Shown: positions 7,318 to 16,142, counted from the stretch's first letter. The stretch: 43,020 bases of DNA from Fundidesulfovibrio agrisoli (GCF_022808715.1 NZ_JAKZKX010000030.1:1-43020); one strand, 5' to 3'. Numbers and translations: made by a program. The notes: generated from the letters alone by a model not told the origin.

Positions 7318-10300
7318 ATGCCAGAAAAGCAGCCACATATATCGATCCCGCTCAGCCGTTTGGTTCCCAGGGTTCTGGGCGTCGGCGAACGCGAATTCGG
7401 CACTTGGCCCGAGGACATCCAGGAGGTCGCAGTCTCGCTGGCCAGCGAGCTCTTCCTGGTGCGCTACAACCCCTTCATCGACCCCGCCGACGTGCGCGAA
7501 TCCGTGGAGAAGCGCCTGGAACAGACGCAGACCATGCTCACGCCCGAGTATTTCCGCCTGCTGGCCGGGGCCATCAAGGCCTTCTGGAAGGATTTCGACG
7601 CGGACGAGCAGTTCCGGGCGGACCTCAAGAGCCGCGTCTCCGAGTTTCTGGACGACAAGGCCATCCTGGACGGGCCGCACAACATGGTGGAGTGCTCCAC
7701 CGACGCCACGGACCTGCGCATGCAGCTGCCGCTGATGGTGCTGGCCCCCGACAGGACCGAGCACGTCCAGCGCATCATGGAGCTGGCGGGCGAGATGGGC
7801 TTCGCCATCATCCCGCGCGGGGGCGGCTCGGGCTGCACCGGCGGCGCGGTGCCCTCCCGGCTGCGCACCGTGGTGCTCTCGCTGACCAGGCTCAAGCAGG
7901 TGCTCTCCGTGGACGCCGACGCCCGCACCCTGTGCGTGCAGGCGGGCGTCATCACCTTGCAGGCCATCCAGGCCGCATCGCAGAAGGGCCTGCTGCTCAC
8001 GGTGGACCCGGCCTCCAAGGCCTCGTCCTCCATCGGCGGCAACATCTCGGAGAACGCGGGCGGCCCCTACGCCTTCGAATACGGCACCACGCTCGACAAC
8101 CTGCTCTCCTACAAGATGGTCACGCCGGACGCCCGCGTGGTTGAGATCAGGCGCGTGGATCACCCCCGCCACAAGATCCTCCCCACCGAGACGGCGCGCT
8201 TCGAGATCGTGGACCAGCGCGGCAAGGTGCTGGACACCGTGGAGCTCGACGGCGCGGAGATCCGCGGCCCGGGCCTCGGCAAGGACGTCTCCAACAAGTA
8301 CCTGGGCGGCCTGCCCGGCATGCAGAAGGAGGGCGTGGACGGCGTCATCACCGAGGCCTGCTTCATCTGCTACGAGAAGCTCAGGCACTCCAAGGTGCTG
8401 GTGCTGGAGTTCTTCGGCCGCTCCATGCACAACGCCATGCTGACCATCCAGGGCGTCGTGGGCCTGCGCGACCGCATCCGCCAGGAGGGCGACCTGGTGA
8501 AGATCTCCGCCCTGGAGGAGTTCAACGCCAAGTACGTCAAGGCCATCGAATACTCCAAGAAGTCCACCCAGTACGAGGGCGACCCCATCAGCGTGCTCAC
8601 GCTCCAGCTCGACGGCAACGACCTGCCCGCCCTGGAGAAGGCCGTGGAGGAGATCGTGGCCATCGCCAACCGGCACGAGGGCGTGGACGCCTTCGTGGCC
8701 CGCGACGAGAAGGAGGCCGAACTCTTCTGGGAGGACCGCCACAAGCTCTCCGCCATCGCCAAGCGCACTTCCGGCTTCAAGATCAACGAGGACGTGGTCA
8801 TCCCCCTGGACGTGATCCCCGAGTTCGCGGACTTCCTGGAGGAGCTGAACCTGCTCTACCTGGCCAAGAGCTACCGCAAGGCCCTGCAGGAGGCCACGCG
8901 CCTGCCCGGCTTCCCGGATTCCGACGAGTTCATCTCCATGGAGATGCAGTTCGCGGCCGAGATCCTGCGGGGCATCCGCACCAAGGACGAGCTCAACGAC
9001 CAGGAGCTCGAGGTCCAGAGCTACTACTTCTTCACGGACCTCAAGACCCGCTACCCCAAGCTCTACAACGAGATCGAGGCCATCTACCAGGACATGCTGG
9101 CCCGGCGCATCATCGTGGCCAACCACATGCACGCCGGCGACGGCAACTGCCACGTGAACCTGCCCGTGAACTCCAACGACCCCGAGATGCTGGCTCAGGC
9201 ACACGAGGCCGCGGACAAGGTGTTCGAGAAGGTCATGGAGCTGGGCGGCGCGGTCTCGGGCGAGCACGGCATCGGCATCACCAAGATCGCCTTCCTGCCC
9301 GAGGACAAGATCGCGGCCCTGCGCGCCTACAAGCAGAAGGTGGACCCCAAGAACATCCTCAACCCGGGCAAGCTCGTGACCCGCGAGCTGGACGTGGAGC
9401 CCTACACCTTCTCCTTCAACCGGCTCATCCGCGACATCAAGAAGACCGCCCTGCCGGACAAGGACAAGCTCATCAACCTGCTCACCAACGTGCAGGTCTG
9501 CACCCGCTGCGGCAAGTGCAAGCAGGTCTGCCCCATGTACCACCCGGAGAGCGGGCTGATCTATCATCCGCGCAACAAGAACATCAGCCTGGGCGCGATC
9601 ATCGAGGCCATCTACTACTCCCAGGTGCACCACGGCAGGCCGAGCGCCCGCCTGCTGGACAGCCTGCGCAAGATGACCGAGCGCTGCACCACCTGCGGCA
9701 AGTGCACCGGGGCCTGCCCGGTGAAGATCAAGACCTCCGGGGCCATCCTGGACATGCGCGCCTTCATCGAGGAGAAGGGCGCGGGCGGCCACCCCATCAA
9801 GTCCAAGGTGCTGCACTTCGTGGCCGAGAAGCCCGAGGAGCGCGCGCCCAGGATGGCCAAGGCCGCCGCCTGGGGCCAGGCCGTGGGCAACCATCTGGTG
9901 GGCCTGCTTCCCGGGCCGTGGCGCAGCCGCATCAATACTCCGCTGCTGCACGGATCCGGCCCGGTGACCGGCTTCAAGAACCTGGCCGACGCCCTGCAGC
10001 TGGAGAAGGGGGGCATCTTCATCCCCGAGAAGCCCATGGGCGAGGCCGTGTTCTACTTCCCGGGCTGCGGCGCGGCCCTGTTCTGGCGCACCATCGGCAT
10101 GGCCTCCGTGCACCTGCTGCTGCGCGCCGGGGTGAGCGTCATCATCCCCGAGCGCCACATGTGCTGCGGCTACCCGCTGCTGTCCTCCGGCTACCAGGAC
10201 GCCTACCGCAAGAACCGCGCCCGCAACATCGAGGGCATCGGCGAGCTGTTCGTCAAGGCCGCCAACGAGGGCGTGACGCCCCAGGCCGTGCTCACCGCCT

Positions 10301-10893
10301 GCGGCACCTGCCGCGAGACCCTGTCGGACTACGACATCGAGGTCATCGCGGGCGGCAAGATCCCGCACTTCGACGTGGTGCAGTTCCTCATGGAGCGCAT
10401 GCCCGAGCGCAGCGACACCCGCTTCGCCGTGCCTTCGCGCCTGATCTACCACGCGGCCTGCCACGCCGAATGGCAGGGCGTGCCCCTGGCCAAGGCCCCC
10501 GAGATCTATCGCCAGGCCCTGGCCACCCTGACCGGCGCCAAGGTGGACATCTCGCCCGGGTGCTGCGCCGAATCGGGCCTTGGGGCCATGACCAGCCCGG
10601 ACATCTACAACCGCATCCGCCAGCGCAAGCAGGAGCAGCTGACCAAGGACCTGGGCGACGCCCCGAGCGAATCCCAGCCCATCGTGGTGGGCTGCCCCTC
10701 CTGCAAGATCGGCATCAAGCGCTGCCTCTTGCGCATGGGCCGCAAGCAGAGCGTGTACCACGCCCTGGAGTACCTGGCCGCCATGGTGGACGGGCCCAAG
10801 TGGAAGCGCATGTTCCGCAAGGCCCTGACCCACGCCAAGGTGGAGGGGCGCAAGCGCGTGCTGAGCTTCGCGGGGGTCTCGGACAACCGCTGA
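7318..10893 (+). CDS. D-lactate dehydrogenase-like FAD/Fe-S oxidoreductase
   Basis: 1191 aa. ATG at 7318 chosen from GCAGGTAA upstream and the family N-terminus. Residues about 130-350 are the FAD-binding PCMH domain (IIPRGGGSGCTGGAVPSR, SSSIGGNISENAGGP). Next is the FAD-oxidase C-terminal domain, ending VSGEHGIGITK...VDPKNILNPGK. Two 4Fe-4S motifs follow at about 728 (CTRCGKCKQVCP) and 790 (CTTCGKCTGACP), then two cysteine-rich CCG-type segments (CCGYPLL near 948, CCAESG near 1081). The protein thus fuses a GlcD-like oxidase to a GlpC/HdrD-like electron module. It should oxidise a 2-hydroxyacid, probably D-lactate, and pass electrons on toward the membrane or a cytosolic partner. The TGATG junction couples it to ruvX. 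Confidence 0.92.
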   Translation: MPEKQPHISIPLSRLVPRVLGVGEREFGTWPEDIQEVAVSLASELFLVRYNPFIDPADVRESVEKRLEQTQTMLTPEYFRLLAGAIKAFWKDFDADEQFRADLKSRVSEFLDDKAILDGPHNMVECSTDATDLRMQLPLMVLAPDRTEHVQRIMELAGEMGFAIIPRGGGSGCTGGAVPSRLRTVVLSLTRLKQVLSVDADARTLCVQAGVITLQAIQAASQKGLLLTVDPASKASSSIGGNISENAGGPYAFEYGTTLDNLLSYKMVTPDARVVEIRRVDHPRHKILPTETARFEIVDQRGKVLDTVELDGAEIRGPGLGKDVSNKYLGGLPGMQKEGVDGVITEACFICYEKLRHSKVLVLEFFGRSMHNAMLTIQGVVGLRDRIRQEGDLVKISALEEFNAKYVKAIEYSKKSTQYEGDPISVLTLQLDGNDLPALEKAVEEIVAIANRHEGVDAFVARDEKEAELFWEDRHKLSAIAKRTSGFKINEDVVIPLDVIPEFADFLEELNLLYLAKSYRKALQEATRLPGFPDSDEFISMEMQFAAEILRGIRTKDELNDQELEVQSYYFFTDLKTRYPKLYNEIEAIYQDMLARRIIVANHMHAGDGNCHVNLPVNSNDPEMLAQAHEAADKVFEKVMELGGAVSGEHGIGITKIAFLPEDKIAALRAYKQKVDPKNILNPGKLVTRELDVEPYTFSFNRLIRDIKKTALPDKDKLINLLTNVQVCTRCGKCKQVCPMYHPESGLIYHPRNKNISLGAIIEAIYYSQVHHGRPSARLLDSLRKMTERCTTCGKCTGACPVKIKTSGAILDMRAFIEEKGAGGHPIKSKVLHFVAEKPEERAPRMAKAAAWGQAVGNHLVGLLPGPWRSRINTPLLHGSGPVTGFKNLADALQLEKGGIFIPEKPMGEAVFYFPGCGAALFWRTIGMASVHLLLRAGVSVIIPERHMCCGYPLLSSGYQDAYRKNRARNIEGIGELFVKAANEGVTPQAVLTACGTCRETLSDYDIEVIAGGKIPHFDVVQFLMERMPERSDTRFAVPSRLIYHAACHAEWQGVPLAKAPEIYRQALATLTGAKVDISPGCCAESGLGAMTSPDIYNRIRQRKQEQLTKDLGDAPSESQPIVVGCPSCKIGIKRCLLRMGRKQSVYHALEYLAAMVDGPKWKRMFRKALTHAKVEGRKRVLSFAGVSDNR

Positions 10894-11327
10894 TGCGCAC
10901 CCTCGGCATCGACTTCGGGCTCAAGCGCGTGGGCCTGGCCGTCACCGACCCGAACGGCTCCATGGCCTTCCCGCTGGAAACCATCCAGCGGGAGGGCCGC
11001 GACGAGCTGTTCGCCCGGCTGGTCTCCCTGGTGGAGCGCGAAGGCGTGGAGCGCGTGGTGGTGGGCTGGCCCGCCCCGGCCGAGGGCCGCGACAGCCTGA
11101 CCGCGCGCCAGGCCGTGAACTTCGCCCGCAGCCTGGCCCGGCGCGTGGCCGCGCCCGTATTGCTCATGGACGAGACGCTCTCCAGCGAATCGGCCATGGA
11201 CGACCTGCGCGCCGCCGGGGTGAAGCCCCACAAGCGCAAGGCCGTGCTGGACCAGCGCGCCGCCGTGCTGATTCTGGAATCCTTCCTGGCCGCGCCGGAT
11301 TGCGCGCGCCCCGCTCAAGAGGTCTGA
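10893..11327 (+). CDS. ruvX: RuvX/YqgF RNase H-fold nuclease
   Basis: 144 aa. ATG overlaps the upstream TGA by one base. Family motifs are IDFGLKRVGLAVTD at the N-terminus, VVVGWP near residue 49, a conserved MDETLSS, and KRKAVLDQRAAVLIL at the end. The acidic residues in DFG, DE and the final D form the RNase H-like metal site. YqgF is essential in several bacteria and acts in pre-16S rRNA 5' maturation and/or Holliday-junction resolution. mltG starts 4 bp after the stop, a linkage also common in other bacteria. Confidence 0.95.
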   Translation: MRTLGIDFGLKRVGLAVTDPNGSMAFPLETIQREGRDELFARLVSLVEREGVERVVVGWPAPAEGRDSLTARQAVNFARSLARRVAAPVLLMDETLSSESAMDDLRAAGVKPHKRKAVLDQRAAVLILESFLAAPDCARPAQEV

Positions 11328-11331
11328 CCCC

Positions 11332-12345
11332 ATGCTGAGGCGCATCCTGGCCGTACTTGCGCTGTTCGTCCTTGCCGCCGCCGGTTACGTGGCCTGGCAG
11401 GGCCACCGTTTCCTGACCACCCAGCCCGAGACGCCGGGGCGCGACGTGCGCGTGCAGATCGAGCAGGGCATGGGCTTCGAGCAGATCGCGGGCATGCTGC
11501 ACAAGGAGGGCGTGGTCACGGACCCGTTCGCCTTCAAGCTGCTGGCGCGCTATTCCGGGCAGGACGTGAAGCTCAAGGCGGGCGAGTACCAGCTGAACAC
11601 GGGCCTGACGCCCCAGAAGGTGCTGGACCTGCTGGCGAGCGGGCAGGCCATCCTCTACAAGGTTTCAGTTCCCGAAGGTTTAACCCTGCGCCAGATAGCC
11701 AAGCTGGTGGAGCAGGCGGGCATGGGCTCGGCCGAGAGCTTCGTGAAGCTCGCGCGCGACCCGGAGATTTTGGTCAAATACGGGGTGCCAGCGCAGAGCG
11801 CCGAGGGCTTCCTCTTCCCGGAGACGTACCGCTTCACGCGCAAGCCCGGCAGCGACCCGAGACAGGTGGTGGAGGCCATGCTGGCCCAGTTCCAGAAGAA
11901 TTTGCCCAAGGTCTGGCCCCAGGGCGCGCCTGACGGGAAAGCCCTGTTCGACGCCGTGACCCTGGCCTCGATCGTGGAGAAGGAGACCGGGCAGGCCGGG
12001 GAGCGCGGCAGGATTGCCGGGGTGTTCGCCAACCGCCTGGCCAAGAAGATGCTCCTGCAGACCGACCCGACCATCATCTACGGCCTTGGGGAGAAGTTCG
12101 ACGGCAACATCAAGCGCTCCCACCTGGACGATCCCAAGAACCTCTACAACACCTATCAGCACCCGGGCCTGCCGCCCGGACCGATCTGCAACCCCGGGCT
12201 GGAATCGCTCAAGGCGGCGGCCAACCCCGAGGCGCACGACTACCTGTATTTCGTCTCGAAAAACGACGGCACGCACCAGTTCTCCAAGACCCTGGACGAG
12301 CACAACTCGGCCGTGGCGAAGTACCAGCTCCGGCGGGGGAAGTAG
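11332..12345 (+). CDS. mltG: MltG endolytic murein transglycosylase
   Basis: 337 aa, ATG 4 bp after ruvX. One N-terminal membrane anchor lies at about residues 4-22. A LysM-like region follows (KLKAGEYQLNTGLTPQKVLDLLASG, VSVPEGLTLRQIA), then the catalytic YceG domain with the conserved EGFLFPETY and the glutamate in LASIVEKETG near residue 215. The end contains LLQTDPTIIYG and YNTYQHPGLPPGPICNPG, all signature segments. MltG cleaves nascent glycan strands at the inner membrane and sets their length. No T-rich terminator follows; a 7-bp inverted repeat GCGGGCA/TGCCCGC flanks a T-run at 12347-12387. Confidence 0.96.
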   Translation: MLRRILAVLALFVLAAAGYVAWQGHRFLTTQPETPGRDVRVQIEQGMGFEQIAGMLHKEGVVTDPFAFKLLARYSGQDVKLKAGEYQLNTGLTPQKVLDLLASGQAILYKVSVPEGLTLRQIAKLVEQAGMGSAESFVKLARDPEILVKYGVPAQSAEGFLFPETYRFTRKPGSDPRQVVEAMLAQFQKNLPKVWPQGAPDGKALFDAVTLASIVEKETGQAGERGRIAGVFANRLAKKMLLQTDPTIIYGLGEKFDGNIKRSHLDDPKNLYNTYQHPGLPPGPICNPGLESLKAAANPEAHDYLYFVSKNDGTHQFSKTLDEHNSAVAKYQLRRGK

Positions 12346-12431
12346 GCGGGCATTTTTTTGTGATTGAGTGTATCGAATTGCCCGCATGATGGGTTATTGG
12401 GTCGGAGTTCCGTGTAGTGTTGTGCCGCTAT

Positions 12432-12956
12432 TCAATAGATTTCGCAGTCACGATTCTCCCAGATGTACACGATATTTGCTGTTGTTTTTGGGTGGTATTG
12501 CTTGTGGTATTTAGAGATAAGCATGTGAAGGATGTGTGGATTGTCAGTTGGTTCTGTTTCAAGGTGTGAGCAATACTTTATTTCATTGCGTATTGTAGCG
12601 ATGTCACATCTGTCGATGTAAATAGTTAAATCTGGTGTCATGCGAAGTTGGGCAATGGTTTCCAGAGTGCATACCCCGTCTAGGACGAACCCACCGTTGA
12701 GTTTTTTAGCCTTTAGCACTGAGTCGCGTAGCCTATTCAGATTCAGAATCTCGTAGTATTTGTCCCCGTTGCAAAGCTGCTTGGAAACGTATGAGTCGAC
12801 CTCGATCCAATCTAAGGAAAGCGAGCCGCATATTTTCCTTGCTAAAGTTGATTTTCTGCATCCATTCATTCCGTCAATGGTGATTGTTTTGCACCATTTG
12901 TACTGGCTCTTTATCAGGTAGATGACTTCATCAAAATCGTAGGATGTGTGTTGCAT
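12432..12956 (-). CDS. AT-rich P-loop kinase-like protein, probably acquired
   Basis: 174 aa, ATG start. Residues 24-40 read TITIDGMNGCRKSTLAR, a Walker A loop (GxxGxxKST, with Arg in the usual Gly position before Lys). Later segments WIEVDSYV, GGFVLDGVC and DLTIYIDRCD fit the strands and acidic residues of nucleoside/shikimate-kinase-like P-loop folds. I cannot assign a substrate. The DNA is strikingly AT-rich compared with both flanks, and codons such as ATA, TTA and AAT abound, which suggests recent transfer. It is an isolated single gene, followed by the GAA-triloop repeat at 12995 on its 5' side. It could be a small-molecule kinase, a modification enzyme, or an orphan of a defence locus. 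Confidence 0.7.
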   Translation of the reverse strand: MQHTSYDFDEVIYLIKSQYKWCKTITIDGMNGCRKSTLARKICGSLSLDWIEVDSYVSKQLCNGDKYYEILNLNRLRDSVLKAKKLNGGFVLDGVCTLETIAQLRMTPDLTIYIDRCDIATIRNEIKYCSHLETEPTDNPHILHMLISKYHKQYHPKTTANIVYIWENRDCEIY

Positions 12957-12994
12957 GTCGATAGTGTGTAAAATTTGTTGTTAGAGAATGATTT

Positions 12995-13015
12995 CAAAGG
13001 AACGAAGTTCCTTTG
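12995..13015 (+). repeat. GAA-triloop hairpin repeat, copy B
   Basis: A perfect 9-bp stem CAAAGGAAC / GTTCCTTTG with a GAA loop, followed by GCCGCCGGCGGC. Compared with copy C (37939-37961), three stem bases differ on one arm and are matched by compensating changes on the other. It lies between the start of the AT-rich kinase-like gene and the 3' end of the CDF gene. Confidence 0.6.
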
Positions 13016-13065
13016 GCCGCCGGCGGCATCTCTCTCCTCCTGCCCCCTTTCCTGTCTTCCTCTCC

Positions 13066-14520
13066 CTAGTCGATCACCACGTCCTTCTCTTCTTCCGGCT
13101 CCACGTGGATTATCACGCGCCCGATGCCCTCCACCTCGGCGCGCACCATGTTCTCCAGCCGGGCTGTCATCTCGTGGGCCTGGCTGATGGAGGACTCCGG
13201 GGCCATGCGGCAGTGGAAGCTCACCGAGTAGGAGCCGCCTACCTTGTGCACGGCCACGCCGTGGCAGTCGCTGACGCCATGCGTGTCGGCCACCAGCTTC
13301 TCCACCTTTTCCCGGATGTCCTCCGACTGGTCCGCCTCGGCGTCGGTGCGCAGGTCGCCGCCGCCCACGGGCTCGATGTGGCTGGCGATGGTAAGCCCTG
13401 GGATGCGCGCGTGCACGGCGGCCTCCAGGTCGGTCACCAACTCGTGGGCGCGGTGCAGGCTGAGGTCGTCGGGCACCTCCACGTGCATCTCCAGGTGCGT
13501 GCCCGAGGGCGTCTGGTGGGCGCGCAGCCCGTGCACGCCCATGCCCTTGGAGGCGGCCACGCCGCGCACCGTCTCGAAAAGGTCCGTCTCCTCGCTGGCC
13601 ACGGGGGTCAGGCGCACCAGCACGTCCGCCCCGGGCACCACCTGCTTCACGGCGTCCTCCACGCGGGCCCCGATGCGGTGGGCCTCCTCGAAGCTGGCCT
13701 GGCGCGAGATGTCCAGGGTGAGGTCCACGAAGGCCGACGGGCCGGAGAGCCGCGCCCGCACCTGTCCGGCCCCGCGCACCCCGGCGATGTCCAGCACGGC
13801 CTGGCGGATCTGGTCCGTGAGGCTCTCGGAGCCGCCGTCCAGCAGCACGTCGATGGCCTGGCGTCCGAGCCGGATGCTGACCCAGACCACGATGGCGCAC
13901 ACGCCCAGCGCGGCCACGGCGTCGGCGCGCTCCAGCAGGCCGCGCACGGGCGAGCCCTCGGGCAGCAGCCGCCCGGCCCAGACGCAGCCCAGACCGAAGA
14001 TGACCACCGCCGAGGACCAGACGTCCGTGGAGAAGTGCAGGGCATCGGCCTCCAGGGCCTGGCTGTTGTGCTTCTCGGCCACGGCCTTGAGCATGCGCGA
14101 GCGGGTGACGTCGATGACGATGGACACGGCCATGACCCCGAAGCTCCACCAGGTGACCTCCACGGCCTCGGGCGCGCCGAAGAGCCGTACCAGGGCCTCG
14201 CGCACGATGTAGACGCAGGTGATGAGCAGCAGGAGCGTCTCCACCAGGGCGGAAAGGTTCTCGACCTTGCCGTGGCCGTAGGGGTGCTTGCGGTCCGCCG
14301 GGCGGCTGGACTGGCGCACCGCGTACCAGGTGACGCCCGCTGCCAGCAGGTCCAGCCCCGAGTGCGCCGCCTCGGAGAGGATGCCCAGGGAGTTGGTGAG
14401 CAGCCCCACGGCGATCTTCATGCCCGTGAGGAACAGCGCCGCCACGATGGAGGAGGTGGCCGCCGCGTGTTTCTCGCGGTCGGCTTCGCTTAAGGGAGCG
14501 TTCATGGCATTGCGGTACAC
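13066..14520 (-). CDS. Cation diffusion facilitator (CDF) metal exporter with extended C-terminus
   Basis: 484 aa with a GTG start; an ATG five codons in is an alternative. Six membrane segments lie in residues about 20-230. Metal-site motifs are LSEAAHSGLD in helix 2 (HxxxD) and DALHFSTDVW in helix 5 (HxxxD), the Zn-type arrangement, and HPYGHGKVENL is the conserved loop. The C-terminal 250 residues hold two to three successive ZT-dimer-like ferredoxin folds, each with a histidine near the end of a strand (FVDLTLDISRQAS..EAHRI, HLEMHVEVPDDLSLHRAHEL, SVSFHCRMAPESSISQAHEM), where common CDF proteins have one. It should expel Zn2+ or a related divalent cation from the cytosol. A perfect TATAAT promoter lies upstream, shared with the divergent AraC-type gene. 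Confidence 0.92.
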   Translation of the reverse strand: MYRNAMNAPLSEADREKHAAATSSIVAALFLTGMKIAVGLLTNSLGILSEAAHSGLDLLAAGVTWYAVRQSSRPADRKHPYGHGKVENLSALVETLLLLITCVYIVREALVRLFGAPEAVEVTWWSFGVMAVSIVIDVTRSRMLKAVAEKHNSQALEADALHFSTDVWSSAVVIFGLGCVWAGRLLPEGSPVRGLLERADAVAALGVCAIVVWVSIRLGRQAIDVLLDGGSESLTDQIRQAVLDIAGVRGAGQVRARLSGPSAFVDLTLDISRQASFEEAHRIGARVEDAVKQVVPGADVLVRLTPVASEETDLFETVRGVAASKGMGVHGLRAHQTPSGTHLEMHVEVPDDLSLHRAHELVTDLEAAVHARIPGLTIASHIEPVGGGDLRTDAEADQSEDIREKVEKLVADTHGVSDCHGVAVHKVGGSYSVSFHCRMAPESSISQAHEMTARLENMVRAEVEGIGRVIIHVEPEEEKDVVID

Positions 14521-14561
14521 CCGGGCGGGGTTTTGGGGAACCTGTGAGGCTGATTTTCAGA

Positions 14562-14590
14562 ATTATACGGATGTGAGCAAAAATCGTCAG
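14562..14590 (-). promoter_or_regulatory. Sigma-70 promoter of the CDF gene
   Basis: On the minus strand CTGACG (14590-14585), a 17-bp spacer, and a perfect TATAAT (14567-14562). It lies 42 bp before the GTG start, in the 103-bp gap shared with the divergent AraC-type gene. No clear metal-regulator dyad is seen. Confidence 0.7.
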
Positions 14591-14623
14591 GCGGGGCGTG
14601 ATGCTTCGTGCTAGACACCCCGC

Positions 14624-15511
14624 ATGAACGATACGGCGCGCAACTACCGCCGGGCCATCCTCGTGGTGCTGGCCCACATCCAGGGCAACCTGGACGCCAC
14701 GCTGAACCTGGACGTGCTGGCGGGCGTGTCGGGCTTCTCGCCCTTCCACTTCCACAGGATTTTCCTGGGCCTCACCGGGGAGACCTTGGGCGCGCACATC
14801 CGCCGCCTGCGCCTGACCCGCGCCGCCCACAGGCTGGAGTTCGGCGCGGCCAGCGTGACCGACATCGCCCTCGAGGCCGGGTACGAGGCCCCCGAGGCCT
14901 TCACCCGGGCCTTCAAGGCCCAGTACGGCGAGGCCCCCAGCCGCTTCAGGGAGTTCTCCCGCCGGCGCCGCAGGGAGCGCGTGGGGCAGTTCTTCCCCTT
15001 TCCCGAGGATTTCATCCGCCAACAGACAGGAGGCGAGACAATGGACGTGAGCATCATCCGCAAGGAGCCCCTGCGCGTGGCCTGCATCCGCGCCGTGGGG
15101 CCGTATATGGAGTCCTCCACGATGGCTTGGGAGCGCATGGTGGCCTGGGCCGGGCCGCGCGGGCTGTTCGGGCCGCAGACGCGCTTCATCGGCGTGGGCC
15201 ACGACGACCCCGGGGCCACCGCGCCGGAGCTGCTGCGCTACGACGCCTGCGTCAGCGTGGGGCCGGAGGTGGAGGGCGACGCCGAGGCCTTCGTCACGGA
15301 GCTGCCCGGCGGGGAGTACGCCACGGTGGTGCACAAGGGGCCGTATACGGGGCTGGAGAAGACGTACATGTGGCTGTACGGGGTGTGGCTGCCCCAGTCC
15401 GGCCGGGTGAGCGCGGGCAGGCCCGGCTTCGAGGTGTACCTGAACACCCCGGATAGGACCCCGCCCGATGAGTTGCTGACCGAGATCAACGTCCCGCTGG
15501 AGCCGAAATAG
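14624..15511 (+). CDS. AraC-family regulator with GyrI-like effector domain
   Basis: 295 aa, ATG start. Residues about 10-105 carry two helix-turn-helix units (NLDVLAGVSGFSPFHFHRIF and VTDIALEAGYEAPEAFTRAFK), the AraC DNA-binding region. After a basic linker (SRRRRRER), residues about 135-295 form a GyrI/BmrR-type small-molecule-binding domain (VACIRAVGPYMES, LPGGEYATVVHKGPYTGLEKTYMWLYG, GFEVYLNTPD...). This N-HTH / C-GyrI order is that of Rob-like multidrug sensors. It is divergent from the CDF exporter, so control of that gene or of itself is plausible, but not shown. Its terminator is at 15528-15559. Confidence 0.93.
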   Translation: MNDTARNYRRAILVVLAHIQGNLDATLNLDVLAGVSGFSPFHFHRIFLGLTGETLGAHIRRLRLTRAAHRLEFGAASVTDIALEAGYEAPEAFTRAFKAQYGEAPSRFREFSRRRRRERVGQFFPFPEDFIRQQTGGETMDVSIIRKEPLRVACIRAVGPYMESSTMAWERMVAWAGPRGLFGPQTRFIGVGHDDPGATAPELLRYDACVSVGPEVEGDAEAFVTELPGGEYATVVHKGPYTGLEKTYMWLYGVWLPQSGRVSAGRPGFEVYLNTPDRTPPDELLTEINVPLEPK

Positions 15512-15527
15512 GGCGAAGCGGGGGAGG

Positions 15528-15559
15528 GGGCGCGGCTCAGGCCGCGCCCTTCTGTTTTT
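15528..15559 (+). terminator. Intrinsic terminator of the AraC-type gene
   Basis: A 9-bp stem GGGCGCGGC / GCCGCGCCC, loop TCAG, then TTCTGTTTTT. Confidence 0.85.
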
Positions 15560-15629
15560 GGCGATGCCGTTGTTCGTGCCGATGCGGACACCGTGGCGGG
15601 CGCACGGAGCAGCGTGCCCACTGTGATGC

Positions 15630-16142
15630 CTATGCCCGGCCCGCTGCCCGATCCTTTCGGCGCAAGTACCAAACCACCGATCTGTTCAGGAGGGCGATGG
15701 CCACGCCGAAAACGGCGGCGTAGATTAACGTGCCTGGTATTCCACGCAAGCTATATGCCATACTGGAGCTGAATGCTTCTACTTCAAGTTTGCCTCCAGT
15801 GTTTGTAGGAACTCCGAGTACTCTCAAAATATAATGCAGCCACAGAAAGCATTGTTCAGTTGGGTTAATAAGGATTCCCCAGATTGTCATGTGCACGGCA
15901 AGGTTGCCGACGTTTTGTCTCCCTGAGAATACTTTATAAAAATCAAGCAGCCCTATGGCGATAAGGGTAGCTACGAATATAATTCCTGGCCGGACCCACG
16001 TTAACACTTCAAAGTGCTTGGTAATGAATATATCAAATATTGCACCTATGAATACGATCACAAACAATATGGCTGCGCTGACGAAGAAGTAAGGCTTGTG
16101 GGAGCAAAGCCATTGAATGGTTTTGTTCGGCAAATTATTCAT
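15630..16142 (-). CDS. Unknown four-helix membrane protein
   Basis: 170 aa, ATG start. Not recognised. Hydrophobic segments lie at about residues 17-37 (PYFFVSAAILFVIVFIGAIF), 48-65, 82-108 and 136-156, and the protein ends in a basic tail (WYLRRKDRAAGRA). The DNA is less GC-rich than the surrounding genome except at its 3' end, which joins normal GC-rich sequence. It lies just downstream of, and in the same direction as, the frameshifted hydrolase-like gene. That arrangement recalls effector-immunity pairs, where a small membrane protein protects against a wall-acting toxin; this is a hypothesis from layout only. Confidence 0.7.
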   Translation of the reverse strand: MNNLPNKTIQWLCSHKPYFFVSAAILFVIVFIGAIFDIFITKHFEVLTWVRPGIIFVATLIAIGLLDFYKVFSGRQNVGNLAVHMTIWGILINPTEQCFLWLHYILRVLGVPTNTGGKLEVEAFSSSMAYSLRGIPGTLIYAAVFGVAIALLNRSVVWYLRRKDRAAGRA

